A stretch of 64,000 bases of DNA from Lysinibacillus louembei (GCF_033880585.1 NZ_CP137624.1:620001-684000); one strand, 5' to 3'; positions 1-9,114 are shown, counted from the stretch's first letter. A program made the numbers and translations. The notes: generated by a model from the letters alone, not told the origin.

Positions 1-651
1 GCACTGCACACAGAGCACCCCTTGGCGAACTCTAGCTTTATCAATATTTAATTGTGGCTTATGAATTGTATGCATTTGAAGTAATTGCCTAGCTAAACTT
101 TGAAGTCCTTGCGAAGATAACCGTGTAGCATATTGTTTGAGGTGCTCTCGAACATGGAATTCAAGTCCACTGCGATGAAATACCGGCTCACCCTGTGGGA
201 TATGACCAATAATTGTTTTGGGTAATGCAAAGACAACCGCATATAACACTGGCAAATCACTAACAACCCTACGTAACATTCTTTGATGGCGACGCACTTG
301 GTCTAGAGGATTGCGAAAACCTTGAATAGTGCCATCCTCTAATGTTCTTGTAAACTGGTGCCGTTCCTCATCAAAATCAATACGACCAACGATATTTTTA
401 ATTTCTATAATCAGTAGAAACTTTTGACAAAGAAAAATCGTATCTATTTGATGTGCATTTGTTTGAAAATCATGTAGCAAATAATAAGGCTCATCCAGCT
501 GCATGTCGTGCCAATTTTGGTCAACATAGCGCTCACCTAGCAAGCCTTGCTGCAAGCGAATTAGCTCATCCTTGTATTCAGGAAATCCTCGCCGAATTGC
601 CGCTTGAAGCAATTGTTCTTTAACAGTCTGCTCACGCTGCAAAACAATCAT
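1..651 (-). CDS. NERD domain protein, C-terminus cut by window edge
   Basis: The open frame starts at an ATG (651-649) behind a GGGGGGAG ribosome site and stays open for 217 codons to the first base of the window, so the C-terminus is missing. Residues about 35-160 look like a nuclease-related (NERD) domain: a D-T-I-F-L strand followed by I-E-I-K-N, matching the conserved D and E-x-K of that fold. Near the window edge a C-V-Q-C pair may begin a zinc ribbon, as in several Bacillus NERD proteins. The family is thought to act on nucleic acids, but no activity can be claimed here. No operon partner is visible. Confidence 0.75.
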   Translation of the reverse strand, partial: MIVLQREQTVKEQLLQAAIRRGFPEYKDELIRLQQGLLGERYVDQNWHDMQLDEPYYLLHDFQTNAHQIDTIFLCQKFLLIIEIKNIVGRIDFDEERHQFTRTLEDGTIQGFRNPLDQVRRHQRMLRRVVSDLPVLYAVVFALPKTIIGHIPQGEPVFHRSGLEFHVREHLKQYATRLSSQGLQSLARQLLQMHTIHKPQLNIDKARVRQGVLCVQC

Positions 652-825
652 ATTCTCCCCCCTTTTAAAGGGATCATATGCATTTTCTAAAATTTTAGCA
701 AACTTCCAAATGTCATATTTCACTATGTTCTAGCTATTCAAATTTATATTTCAGACACCCTTATTTTAAGAAAAGTCTGCTACTAAACGAGTTCTTAACT
801 AACCAAATATTAAATTTCAAATATA
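652..825. other. Intergenic region, nothing recognised
   Basis: This AT-rich stretch lies between the start of the NERD gene and the terminator of the oxidoreductase gene. It must carry the NERD promoter, but I see no convincing -35/-10 pair, repeat or RNA structure. Confidence 0.4.
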
Positions 826-857
826 AAAAGTAGCTGCCAACTTCGACAGCTACTTTT
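826..857 (-). terminator. Rho-independent terminator of the oxidoreductase gene
   Basis: Eleven-base arms (AAAAGTAGCTG and its complement) enclose a short loop. On the minus strand the stem ends in a T run. It sits just past the stop codon at 861. Confidence 0.8.
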
Positions 858-860
858 GCT

Positions 861-1799
861 TTATTTCAACAACTCATCAATCCATTTTTGCACTTTTAAG
901 CCTTCTTCAAATGAAACGATAAGGGCGTCTTCATCTTGAAGATGTGCGCAGCATGCGTCTAACAGTGATGCAGGCTCGATGCTTGGTGCGATATGTTGCG
1001 CTTCCTCATATGCAGCGCTTAGCCATAGCTCAGACCAGTTGCGTAGCGTCATGACTTTCTCTGTGCCAAACACTTTAAATTCCAAGCGCTCCTCTTGCCC
1101 GATACTAGATAAACCATTTAATACAACAGGCACACCATTCTCCGTTTTTGCTAATGCGGATACACCTGTTTCACATAGTGTGACATCCTCTGGATATGTT
1201 GTTTCATGCGATAAAATCGTTATATCCCCAAAGAAATGATGCATTAATTGTAAGTAGTGTGGGAACACCTCGCGAATAAAGCCGCCTTGTTCACGCGATG
1301 CAATCCATGGGTTTTGCTGCCATTTTCTTGGCCATTCTGGGAAATATGTATGCAATTCAATACGCACAATTTCTCCCAATTCTTGATTTGTTAAACGTTG
1401 CTTCATTTCGTGTACTGCAGGGCTATACATCAATGGGAAATGCATCGCTGTTTTGACGCCTGCCTCTTCAGCCACCTGTACCATCTCAATACCATCCTGT
1501 GCATCATGTGCCAATGGCTTTTCAGAAAGAATGTGTAAGCCATGTGCTGCAATTTCCTTCGCAAGCGGTGCATGGCTTACTGGCGGTGTACCGATATATA
1601 CCCAGTCTGGTTTCGTTGCTAATAATTCTTCCAATGTCGCAACAGCAGGAATATTATATTTATCAGCAATCTCCTGTAAACGTGTTTGATTGCCATCAAA
1701 AATAGCGACAATCTCGGCATGTGGATGCGCTAAAATTTGATTAATAATGCGCTCTCCTACAATACCTGTACCAATTAATGCAAATGTTGTTTTTGTCAT
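861..1799 (-). CDS. Gfo/Idh/MocA family NAD(P)-dependent oxidoreductase
   Basis: This 312-residue protein begins with a Rossmann fold (A-L-I-G-T-G-I-V-G near the N-terminus) and has the S-E-K-P-L-A motif near residue 92, whose lysine is typical of the Gfo/Idh/MocA family. Members oxidise or reduce sugars, inositols or related compounds; the substrate cannot be told from sequence. I chose the ATG at 1799 because GGAG lies eight bases upstream; the longer frame starts at a TTG that is part of that site. It follows the PH-domain gene by 17 bases and probably shares its transcript. Confidence 0.85.
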   Translation of the reverse strand: MTKTTFALIGTGIVGERIINQILAHPHAEIVAIFDGNQTRLQEIADKYNIPAVATLEELLATKPDWVYIGTPPVSHAPLAKEIAAHGLHILSEKPLAHDAQDGIEMVQVAEEAGVKTAMHFPLMYSPAVHEMKQRLTNQELGEIVRIELHTYFPEWPRKWQQNPWIASREQGGFIREVFPHYLQLMHHFFGDITILSHETTYPEDVTLCETGVSALAKTENGVPVVLNGLSSIGQEERLEFKVFGTEKVMTLRNWSELWLSAAYEEAQHIAPSIEPASLLDACCAHLQDEDALIVSFEEGLKVQKWIDELLK

Positions 1800-1816
1800 A
1801 AAAATAATCTCCAAAC

Positions 1817-2431
1817 TTAGTTATGAATATAACGCTCAAATACGTCGCCATAGTCTTTTTTTACATATTGTTTCTTTTGCTGTAACAGCCATTCATGTGA
1901 AAACTTTGTAATGTCTTCAAAGGAGCTAGCAGGTGCTACCTCATTATTGCCGACACGACCTAATGCGCTAGCTGCAAGCGACAAGCTCTGTTTTGCTGAA
2001 TCGAATTTGTACGTATTCGATTTTTGCTCCAGTGAAATGGCATGCAATGCTTTGTATAAATCTTTAATCTCATTCAAGAATTTTTTATGAATATCAATCG
2101 ACATCGGGATATCACCAATTGTAAACTTAATTTCCACATCCAAATCAATTGTTCCAGCTGTTTCAAGCAGCACGCTTTCAATTGTTGCATGCTCATAATC
2201 ATAGCGGCGAAGCAGGCGTTTTTTGCTAATCGCATTTGCCCCGTCCACGTGAATTAAAGCATAATTAGTAAAGCAATATTCATCTGCCTTTGTTTTAATT
2301 AAGAAGTAAATTTGTTCATCAATTTCGTTAAAAATAAAATCGTCTGAATCTGTTTTATCGAAGTCCTCCTTTGGCACAACTACGCCAATATCTGAGAGAC
2401 CTAATGCATCCGATGCGAATTTTTTAAACAT
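1817..2431 (-). CDS. yvbH: PH-domain protein of the YvbH type
   Basis: The 204-residue protein starts M-F-K-K-F and continues with L-G-L-S-D-I-G-V, which I recognise from Bacillus subtilis YvbH. The first 125 residues form a bacterial pleckstrin-homology-like domain rich in beta strands (F-L-I-K-T-K, E-Y-C-F-T-N, L-E-T-A-G-T-I-D-L-D-V-E-I-K-F). The C-terminal 70 residues are helical and match the YvbH oligomerisation extension. It is cytoplasmic, and its cellular role is not known to me. It sits 36 bases after the ABC permease gene, probably in the same operon. Confidence 0.8.
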   Translation of the reverse strand: MFKKFASDALGLSDIGVVVPKEDFDKTDSDDFIFNEIDEQIYFLIKTKADEYCFTNYALIHVDGANAISKKRLLRRYDYEHATIESVLLETAGTIDLDVEIKFTIGDIPMSIDIHKKFLNEIKDLYKALHAISLEQKSNTYKFDSAKQSLSLAASALGRVGNNEVAPASSFEDITKFSHEWLLQQKKQYVKKDYGDVFERYIHN

Positions 2432-2467
2432 TTCGCCACCTCCTGTTTTTTAAATAGTCTAACATTT

Positions 2468-3259
2468 TTACAGTTTAACAGCTACTTTTTTAGTAAACTG
2501 ACGAATCAATACAAGCATTACTGCAATTACAACAATAGCTATTAAGTAGGCAGCTGGAACGGGAATTGCGGGAATCGACAATGGACCCACTATTGGCTTA
2601 TCTAATGCAATGCTTATCATTTCACCATATATTAATAGTAGGATAACTACTAATGGGATAGAAAACAGTCCCATCACGCCTCCGAAGCGATAAAAGCTAA
2701 TGCCAATCAACCAGCCTGCCACATAATAGCAAAAAATAGTAAGCGCAAATAGCACAATGCCAAGTAACCAGCTATTATTTAAATCAATATGCAGAAAGAA
2801 TAAAATATTTTGAATCACTTGCTCTACCAATTCATCGTTAGGCTCTACTATTTTTGTGCTATTAGCGAAGTCCAGTGGTAGCACCTTTTCAACTAACAAA
2901 GCAAGCTTAGCGATAATTGGCATTGCTAGCGCAACACCGAAAGAGCCAAGCGTTGCCCCAATAAAATAATGCTTGCGTGTGACACCGTTACTCACAAAAT
3001 ATTGAAGAAACCCATAGGCTGCTACAATACCGATAACGAACATAAAAATATTGGATGAATAAAAAATCATTGTAGAATAACTATCTATTTCTGCCCCACC
3101 TTTAAAAATAGTGAACTCGATACTTGGAATCAAGGTTGTGATAATTCTTACAGCAAAGATGATTAGCAAAACAAATAAATAGCCTACTGCCCAGCTCATT
3201 TGTGTAAAAAATATATCCAATGCAACTTTTATGGAGATTGATTTTTGCATATTATTCAT
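2468..3259 (-). CDS. ABC transporter permease of a YtrA-type operon
   Basis: This 263-residue membrane protein has about six hydrophobic segments: residues about 15-40, 60-85, 95-120, 160-185, 190-215 and 230-255. A polar loop lies between the third and fourth. It overlaps the upstream ATPase gene by eight bases, so the two are translationally coupled and almost certainly one transporter. In this arrangement (GntR regulator, ATPase, permease) relatives often export antimicrobial peptides or respond to cell-wall stress. The substrate here is unknown. Confidence 0.8.
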   Translation of the reverse strand: MNNMQKSISIKVALDIFFTQMSWAVGYLFVLLIIFAVRIITTLIPSIEFTIFKGGAEIDSYSTMIFYSSNIFMFVIGIVAAYGFLQYFVSNGVTRKHYFIGATLGSFGVALAMPIIAKLALLVEKVLPLDFANSTKIVEPNDELVEQVIQNILFFLHIDLNNSWLLGIVLFALTIFCYYVAGWLIGISFYRFGGVMGLFSIPLVVILLLIYGEMISIALDKPIVGPLSIPAIPVPAAYLIAIVVIAVMLVLIRQFTKKVAVKL

Positions 3260-4124
3260 GCCCTCCCTCTGTTAAATAAATAAACAAATCTTGCAGTGCA
3301 ACTGGACCTATTTCTAGTCCTAGCTTCGCTGCCTCCTGATATTGCCGCTCTGATAAATGGCCATAGACCGTCACTGCCTTTGTGCCACCTAATTGCTTTA
3401 TGTTGAGCTGACGCATATTTTGAACAAATATATCTACATCCTCTGCGCGACCTGTCACTGTTACACCTTTTGAAATGAGCTCATCGTATGTCTCATGTAA
3501 AACCATTGTCCCTTTGTGTAAAATCAGCACCTCATCAAATAAATATTCCATTTCTGACACTAAGTGTGTAGACATAATTATTGCTCTTGGGCATTCTTCT
3601 TGTGATTTTAGCAATTCCTCATAAAAAATAGTTCTAGTTGGGGCATCCATTCCTGCATAAATTTCATCAAAAATTGTAATTGGCGCATTGCTTGCTAAAC
3701 CAATTGTCGCATCAACAGCTGCCTGCATTCCCTTTGATAATTGCTTCATTTTTTTATTCTGTGGTATTTGAAAGCGTGTAAGCAAATGCTCTGCATAAGC
3801 CATATTAAAGTTTGGGCGATACTTTGCAATGCCTTGCAGTAAATCCTTCACTTTGTCCGATTCTTCTTTGTAATTTTTGTTGTAAGCAAAAACGACTTGC
3901 TGCATGATTTCTGCATTTTCAAATGGCACTTGCCCTAAAATCGTTAAGGCTCCTGCTGTTTGCTGACGAAATGATGCAATAATGGATAAGAGCGAGGTTT
4001 TACCTGCTCCGTTTCTCCCTAATAAACCATATATTTTATTACCTTCTAGCTGAAAGGAAATATTTTGTAGTGCTACGTCGTACCCATAGTTCAAGCTAAT
4101 ATTTTTAGCCTCCATCGCCGTCAT
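3252..4124 (-). CDS. ABC transporter ATP-binding protein
   Basis: The 290-residue protein carries a Walker A motif G-R-N-G-A-G-K-T near residue 37. The usual LSGGQ signature is replaced by L-S-K-G-M, a variant common in YtrB/YtrE-like ATPases. Walker B is the I-T-I-F-D-E-I segment, and the H-loop histidine is in M-S-T-H-L. A 70-residue C-terminal extension follows the ATPase domain. The gene overlaps the GntR gene by four bases (ATGA) and the permease gene by eight, giving a tightly coupled operon under the operator at 4508-4537. Confidence 0.9.
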   Translation of the reverse strand: MTAMEAKNISLNYGYDVALQNISFQLEGNKIYGLLGRNGAGKTSLLSIIASFRQQTAGALTILGQVPFENAEIMQQVVFAYNKNYKEESDKVKDLLQGIAKYRPNFNMAYAEHLLTRFQIPQNKKMKQLSKGMQAAVDATIGLASNAPITIFDEIYAGMDAPTRTIFYEELLKSQEECPRAIIMSTHLVSEMEYLFDEVLILHKGTMVLHETYDELISKGVTVTGRAEDVDIFVQNMRQLNIKQLGGTKAVTVYGHLSERQYQEAAKLGLEIGPVALQDLFIYLTEGGHE

Positions 4125-4489
4125 TCACTTTCACGCTCCTTCACTTGTTTAATGTACTCAATAATTTCCTGCTCACTTATTTCTAATTTGTTTGCCTCTT
4201 CAATAAGGCTGACGATAAATTGGTCAACAAATGCTTCTTTTCTTTTTTTCATCAGTTTCTCCCTCGCTCCTACTGCGACAAACATACCGATCCCCCGCTT
4301 TTTATAAAGAATGCCTTCCTCTACTAATTGATTAATCCCTTTGGACACCGTGGCATGATTAATTTTGTAAAAGCTAACAAGCTGATTCGTTGAGGGTGCC
4401 TGCTCCTCTTCTAATAGCTGTCGGTTGACGATTTGATCCTCTATCTTTTCACGAATTTGCTGGTAAATTGGCTTATCTTTATCGAACAC
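4121..4489 (-). CDS. GntR-family transcriptional regulator, YtrA subfamily
   Basis: A 122-residue regulator with an N-terminal winged helix (P-I-Y-Q-Q-I-R-E-K-I; P-S-T-N-Q-L; H-A-T-V-S-K-G-I-N-Q-L) and a short helical tail of about 50 residues, the size typical of the YtrA subfamily. It starts with GTG at 4489, five bases after GGTGGAG. As first gene of an ABC transporter operon it most likely represses its own operon and is relieved by a cell-envelope stress or drug. A strong inverted repeat overlaps the promoter 18 bases upstream. Confidence 0.9.
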   Translation of the reverse strand: MFDKDKPIYQQIREKIEDQIVNRQLLEEEQAPSTNQLVSFYKINHATVSKGINQLVEEGILYKKRGIGMFVAVGAREKLMKKRKEAFVDQFIVSLIEEANKLEISEQEIIEYIKQVKERESE

Positions 4490-4507
4490 AAAAACTCCAC
4501 CACCTTA

Positions 4508-4537
4508 TATGGTTATATACTTATGTGTATAACCATA
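4508..4537. promoter_or_regulatory. GntR/YtrA operator overlapping the -10 box
   Basis: A perfect inverted repeat has ten-base arms TATGGTTATA and TATAACCATA with a ten-base centre. On the minus strand a -35 box TTGACA (4555-4560) is 17 bases from TATGGT (4532-4537), so the right arm covers the -10 box. This fits autorepression by the GntR protein encoded just downstream. Confidence 0.75.
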
Positions 4538-4635
4538 ATAGATAAAAAAATATTTGTCAAATTCTTTCTTTACTTCTTCTGAAAAAATGCAATAATGAAG
4601 GATAAAATATTTCGCAACTCGAAGGAGAAAGCACA

Positions 4636-5538
4636 ATGACTTTATTTTTTATCATTTTACCTGCACTCGTCATTTTTTTAATTGGCTTTATCGCTCAGAA
4701 GCTAATTGGTTTTGATATTAAGTCCATTTCAGCAATGTCCCTTTACATATTGTCACCATGCTTAGCCTTTCGCACATTTTTCACGAATGCTATTACATTG
4801 GACTACGTATATATGATGCTAGCAGCGCTATTATTGAGCGCTTCATTATTAGTCATTACATATATCGTTGCTAAAATAACAAAAGCGAACCAATCTGAAA
4901 GCTCTGCCCTCGTTTTAAGCAGTGTTTTTATGAATAGCGGCAACTACGGAGCCCCTGTTGTACTATTTGCCCTTGGACCTGTGGGGTTTGATTATGCAGT
5001 TATTATTATGGTATTACATTCGTTGTTAATGAATACGCTTGGTATTTTCTTTGCGGCACTTGGCGGACAAGAAGGGGGCGGGCATAAGCAAGCTATGCAA
5101 AGCGTTGTGAGAATGCCTGTGCTTTATGCTGCAATTTTGGGTATGGTTTGTCATTGGATGGGCTTGGAGCTATCCGCTCCTTTTCAGGACGCGCTTGACC
5201 TTGTAGCCAATGCAACGATTCCTGTTATTATGCTTGTACTAGGTATGCAGCTCGCCGTTATTTCACGTAAAAAGGTAACATATCGCTTCGTTGTAGGCGC
5301 AAGCATTATACGGATGATTGCCTCACCTATTATTGCAGCGCTTATTTTATCATTTTTGCCATTAAATGATTTAGCAAAAACAGTATTTATCATTCAAGCC
5401 GCAATGCCTGCCGCTGCCAACACGACGATGCTGGCTTTGAAATACGATACAGAGCCCGACCTCGTATCGTTTACAACACTTGTCACAACAGCAATTAGCA
5501 TTGTTTCATTGCCGATTGTGTTGTATTTAACAATTTAG
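4636..5538 (+). CDS. AEC-family transporter
   Basis: A 300-residue protein with about ten membrane segments, starting at an ATG behind GAAGGAG. The motif N-S-G-N-Y-G-A-P near residue 100, in a membrane segment, and the paired five-helix halves are typical of the auxin efflux carrier (AEC) family, which moves malate, other organic acids or related anions. It is divergent from the GntR operon. No terminator is obvious after the stop. The substrate is not predictable. Confidence 0.85.
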   Translation: MTLFFIILPALVIFLIGFIAQKLIGFDIKSISAMSLYILSPCLAFRTFFTNAITLDYVYMMLAALLLSASLLVITYIVAKITKANQSESSALVLSSVFMNSGNYGAPVVLFALGPVGFDYAVIIMVLHSLLMNTLGIFFAALGGQEGGGHKQAMQSVVRMPVLYAAILGMVCHWMGLELSAPFQDALDLVANATIPVIMLVLGMQLAVISRKKVTYRFVVGASIIRMIASPIIAALILSFLPLNDLAKTVFIIQAAMPAAANTTMLALKYDTEPDLVSFTTLVTTAISIVSLPIVLYLTI

Positions 5539-5733
5539 GAGAATTTAAGAATGCAATATATTTTTGTAAACCTTGAAAGCTCTCAACATTGCAAAGCAAG
5601 TATCATATGTATAAAATTACTAAGCTGGAGAAATTTTGAGCATAGATAATCATTGTACACAAAAATTTTTATAACTTAGTTCATCATTGAAACTGGTTAT
5701 GTATTCACTACACCGTAAAGGGGGATGTCCTTA

Positions 5734-6180
5734 ATGCAGCCAAAAATATTTATTACATTTTCTCTTGAAACAAATATGTACCCAGACAATAAGTTTGAAC
5801 ATTTTGACCCAAGTGAGATAACTAAAGCTTTACAAGTTCAACCAATTCAAACACAGGCCTATGATTTAGAACGTAAAGAGCTCCCTAGATCAAGGCGTCC
5901 TGGAAACCCTTGGTGTTCTTCATGGATTTACAGATTAGGCGGATATTATGATGAGGAGCAATACACTCATCCAGATGGTTATATACAGCACTTATTAGAG
6001 CAGTTTAACGAACAGTTTTTGACAGTTAAACAAAGCCTTATTATTGACATACAAAATCGATATAATGCTATTTGTTATTTAGAAATATATTTGTTTTCTA
6101 CTCAAGATTCCTTTACGCATGTTTCTATCCCTTCTAACATTATGAAATCTTTACTGTTCAATAGACATATATACGCATAG
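5734..6180 (+). CDS. DUF4279-like protein
   Basis: A 148-residue soluble protein. The pattern of an N-terminal beta strand, then D-P-S-E-I-T-K-A-L near residue 26 and a W-C-S-S-W segment near residue 63, resembles the DUF4279 family, whose function is unknown and which often acts in immunity or housekeeping roles. The ATG at 5734 is preferred over 5725 because the AAAGGGGG ribosome site directly abuts the earlier ATG. An imperfect hairpin follows the stop at 6247. Confidence 0.6.
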   Translation: MQPKIFITFSLETNMYPDNKFEHFDPSEITKALQVQPIQTQAYDLERKELPRSRRPGNPWCSSWIYRLGGYYDEEQYTHPDGYIQHLLEQFNEQFLTVKQSLIIDIQNRYNAICYLEIYLFSTQDSFTHVSIPSNIMKSLLFNRHIYA

Positions 6181-6246
6181 CCAATCTATAGAGCACTATC
6201 CTCGCTATGAACAAAAGGACATGTATAAATTTAAATAAGAGCTTTC

Positions 6247-6284
6247 ACTGCATCTCGAATGATTAAAATCATTGGAGGTGCAGT
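6247..6284 (+). terminator. Probable terminator after the DUF4279-like gene
   Basis: An imperfect stem pairs ACTGCATCTC..AATGATT with AATCATT..GGTGCAGT and is followed by TTTCCCTTTT. It is placed 67 bases after the stop. Confidence 0.55.
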
Positions 6285-6346
6285 TTCCCTTTTCTCATGA
6301 TAAAATAATACGCTCAATCAGAGGTATAGTCCCTTACACGATATCC

Positions 6347-6757
6347 TTATCCTACTAAATAATTTTTTGCAATCAATTCCTGTACAATTGCATGATTATC
6401 AGTCACCTGTATATGCTGTCTTTGCAAAAATGCAATGAACTGTGGAAGAAATGTCATTGATGTATTATTTAAATTGAGCTCCATTTCTACACCATTATGC
6501 ATCGTTACCTTCAAATATACAGCATCTGGACTAAAATCATATGGTGACATCTTTTGTATATGTTGATAAATAATTTCCGCAGAAAAAATATCCTTATAAT
6601 AGATTTTATTTACCCTTTGATTCTTCGTGACAAGCTCAATAGTTTTTCTAACACTTCCATTAGAGTACTTTTTTACACTTATTCCATCTTTTTCAACGAC
6701 CCAGTAATCTTTAAAAATAAATGGTTGAATCCTTATTTCATGCGGTTTTACACATAA
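6347..6757 (-). CDS. Unknown protein with unclear or lost start
   Basis: I do not recognise this protein. The frame encodes about 135 residues downstream of the nitroreductase terminator, beginning around K-P-H-E-I-R-I and ending N-Y-L-V-G. It is mixed beta/alpha and could be a small PH-like or regulatory domain. No ATG, GTG or TTG is available near the natural N-terminus: the codon at the expected start is GTA. The open frame continues upstream through the terminator into the nitroreductase gene, where it is only a shadow. The gene may have lost its start or use a poor one. The end coordinate given is approximate. Confidence 0.4.
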   Translation of the reverse strand, partial: LCVKPHEIRIQPFIFKDYWVVEKDGISVKKYSNGSVRKTIELVTKNQRVNKIYYKDIFSAEIIYQHIQKMSPYDFSPDAVYLKVTMHNGVEMELNLNNTSMTFLPQFIAFLQRQHIQVTDNHAIVQELIAKNYLVG

Positions 6758-6758
6758 A

Positions 6759-6787
6759 AAAATCCACTGCCCATAGCAATGGATTTT
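6759..6787 (-). terminator. Terminator of the nitroreductase gene
   Basis: Twelve-base arms with one mismatch (AAAATCCAcTGC and its partner) are followed on the minus strand by a run of Ts. It lies five bases after the nitroreductase stop. Confidence 0.8.
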
Positions 6788-6791
6788 CCTC

Positions 6792-7361
6792 TTATTCTCC
6801 GAAAAACGTAACAATTTCAGCTGCTGTTTTGCGTTCTTTTCCTTTTGGTAGCTCATCAAAATAACCAAGCTGTAGCATGGCAATCACTCGCTCACCAGTT
6901 TTTACACCAAGTGCTTCGCGGAATTTTGGTACATCTAAAAAGCCTGGTGTTTTCCAGCATGAGCCAATGCCTTTCTCCCATGCAAGCAGCTGCATATTTT
7001 GTAAAAAGCTTGCCGCTGCCGCATAGTCCTCTAAGCGCTCCTTTTGACGTACATCTTCAGGTACAACCATAAATGCATAGCCACCTGCTAAAGTAAATTT
7101 TTGCATTTGTGTAGCTAGAGCCTCATCCGATAGTTCCTGCCACTTCGGTACAGCTAAGTCACGCAATAGCTCAAGTAATTTTGGTAATTGCTCATCACAT
7201 GCAACTACTAAACGCCAAGGCTCACGTGTACCATGGTTAGGTGCCCATGCTGCATCCTCAATAATATTTAGTAAATCTTCTCGCTTTACAAGCTGTCCGT
7301 TAAATTTTTTAATTGAGCGGCGTGTTGTAATCGCTTCTCGTACTGTTAATGCTTTTGTCAT
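6792..7361 (-). CDS. Nitroreductase family protein
   Basis: A 189-residue FMN-dependent oxidoreductase of the nitroreductase fold. It has the R-R-S-I-K-K-F motif near residue 16, A-P-N-H-G-T-R-E-P-W near residue 41 (flavin phosphate and substrate binding) and a G-I-G-S-C-W segment near residue 132. The ATG at 7361 follows AAGGGGAG at good spacing; the longer frame lacks a ribosome site. It is followed by its own terminator, so it is a single-gene unit. It likely reduces nitro compounds or quinones with NAD(P)H. Confidence 0.85.
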   Translation of the reverse strand: MTKALTVREAITTRRSIKKFNGQLVKREDLLNIIEDAAWAPNHGTREPWRLVVACDEQLPKLLELLRDLAVPKWQELSDEALATQMQKFTLAGGYAFMVVPEDVRQKERLEDYAAAASFLQNMQLLAWEKGIGSCWKTPGFLDVPKFREALGVKTGERVIAMLQLGYFDELPKGKERKTAAEIVTFFGE

Positions 7362-7411
7362 TATGGAATCTCCCCTTCTGCAATTGATGCTCCTTCTCAA
7401 TTATAAAGCTT

Positions 7412-7909
7412 TCACCACGAAAATACATCTGCTATGTGAAAGTAATAGTAGCGCATATTTGGTGTAGCTGCTGTTGAATCACGATAATGATACGCTCGAT
7501 CAGCACTATTGGACGTATGGGCATGTATATATGGAATGCCCCCTTGAATACTTGTCACAATTGTCGTGTGATCAATGCGGTTGTCTCCTGAAAAATCATA
7601 GGCAATGACATCGCCAATTTCTAACTCTGTCGGCGAGTAAACTCGTGTTGCTGTAAGTCCTTTTTTAGATGTTTCTAAATACCAGCGCAATGAATGTGCA
7701 ACCGTCCAACTAAAGCTCCAAATACCTTGCTCCGATCGCATCCACCAGCCTTCAGATTGATTCGGTGCCCCCCTCATTGGCGCCCCTCCTGCATATAAAC
7801 ATTGTGATACAAAATTTGTACAATCATCTTGAAAGGCAGGAAAAGCGGGATTGCGTCCATTCCACCACATCCTTGCATAGGCAACAGCTGCCTCACGATT
7901 ATAACGCAT
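7412..7909 (-). CDS. Amidase_6-type putative amidase/peptidase
   Basis: The 165-residue protein begins with Y-N-R-E-A-A-V-A-Y-A near residue 3, then D-C-T-N-F-V-S-Q-C (probable nucleophile cysteine in the D-C-T-N motif) near residue 29 and D-H-T-T-I-V (probable catalytic histidine) near residue 113. This pattern is the Amidase_6 domain found in Bacillus spore or wall-associated proteins. No signal peptide is present, so it may act inside the cell or the mother cell. A strong AAAGGAGG site precedes the ATG. Confidence 0.75.
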   Translation of the reverse strand: MRYNREAAVAYARMWWNGRNPAFPAFQDDCTNFVSQCLYAGGAPMRGAPNQSEGWWMRSEQGIWSFSWTVAHSLRWYLETSKKGLTATRVYSPTELEIGDVIAYDFSGDNRIDHTTIVTSIQGGIPYIHAHTSNSADRAYHYRDSTAATPNMRYYYFHIADVFSW

Positions 7910-8029
7910 TTACCATCCTCCTTTTCTCCTATTTACATATATTTTCATTTATCGTGTCAAAAGCTCCCATATTCCTTTATGATTTGTTACACTATTCAGT
8001 AATAGCAATATGCAAGGGGGATGATTTTT

Positions 8030-9052
8030 ATGAGGCTAGTTGCAGAACGTGAAGTGACAATTCCCACACCTTTGTGTGATAAAAAAGGCAATTTGAATCC
8101 TGCTGCAATTGGTTTTGCACGAAAACCGTTAATTGATTGCAATGTAAAAGGCCACTATTTACGCAAGAAAAAATGGAATTATTGGTGTGTATACGGTGAG
8201 GATATATTATTTTCAGCCACAATTAGCCATTTAGATTATGCAGCTGTTTGCTTCGTCTATTTCTTAGAATATGAAACACAGCGCTATTTCGAAAAAACTG
8301 TCACAATCCCACTTGGCACAGGTGTGAAAATGCCATCACAAGTACTTGAAACAGTAAAATTTTCAACTAATGAGCTCGATATTCGCTTTACTTATAGCAA
8401 TGAGACGACACAGCTTTCTGTATCCATACCTGATTTTGATAACGAGTATTTACAGGCAGATTTAACAATTCAGCACCCTCCACATGATGAGTCATTAAAT
8501 GTGGTCATCCCTTGGAACAGACAAATGTTCCAATTTACTGCGAAGCATCATACATTGCCAGCCTCTGGTACTGTTCATATCGGGCAACGAAGCTACACAT
8601 TCAATCCAGAGGAATGCTTTGCTGTGCTTGATTATGGGCGTGGTGTTTGGCCGCGCAAAGCGGTATGGAACTGGGGGATGGCTTCACAGCGTATTCGTGG
8701 AAAACGCATCGGGCTCAATTTCGGGGGACAATGGACAGATGGTACTGGCATGACTGAAAATGCTATTTTTATCGATGGTAAAATGATTAAAATTAGCGAA
8801 GATGTAGCATTTACATATAACCGAGCGAATTTTATGCAACCATGGGCAATTCGCTCTAAATCAAGCAATCAAGTAGAATTGACCTTCACACCATTTTTTG
8901 AACGTATAGCAAAAACAGATGCAAAATTAGTGACATCTGAGGTACATCAACTCGTAGGCTATTACCATGGAACAATTACATTACCTACTGGCGAAACATT
9001 AATGATTCAACAAATGCTCGGCTGTATTGAGGAGCATGTTGCGAAATGGTAA
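8030..9052 (+). CDS. DUF2804 family protein
   Basis: A 340-residue soluble protein that matches the DUF2804 family in length and motifs: W-N-Y-W near the N-terminus, D-Y-G-R-G-V-W-P-R near residue 205 and W-N-W-G-M-A shortly after, with many beta strands. The family has no assigned function that I know; related folds occur in lipocalin-like AttH proteins. The ATG at 8030 sits nine bases after AAGGGGG; the ATG at 8021 touches that site. A good terminator follows. Confidence 0.75.
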   Translation: MRLVAEREVTIPTPLCDKKGNLNPAAIGFARKPLIDCNVKGHYLRKKKWNYWCVYGEDILFSATISHLDYAAVCFVYFLEYETQRYFEKTVTIPLGTGVKMPSQVLETVKFSTNELDIRFTYSNETTQLSVSIPDFDNEYLQADLTIQHPPHDESLNVVIPWNRQMFQFTAKHHTLPASGTVHIGQRSYTFNPEECFAVLDYGRGVWPRKAVWNWGMASQRIRGKRIGLNFGGQWTDGTGMTENAIFIDGKMIKISEDVAFTYNRANFMQPWAIRSKSSNQVELTFTPFFERIAKTDAKLVTSEVHQLVGYYHGTITLPTGETLMIQQMLGCIEEHVAKW

Positions 9053-9063
9053 AAGCAAAAATC

Positions 9064-9088
9064 AGCACATTTCTCTATAGAATGTGCT
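9064..9088 (+). terminator. Terminator of the DUF2804 gene
   Basis: An eight-base stem AGCACATT/AATGTGCT is followed by a run of Ts, twelve bases after the stop. Confidence 0.8.
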
Positions 9089-9114
9089 AATTTTTTCTTC
9101 ATTTTGCAAGGTAG

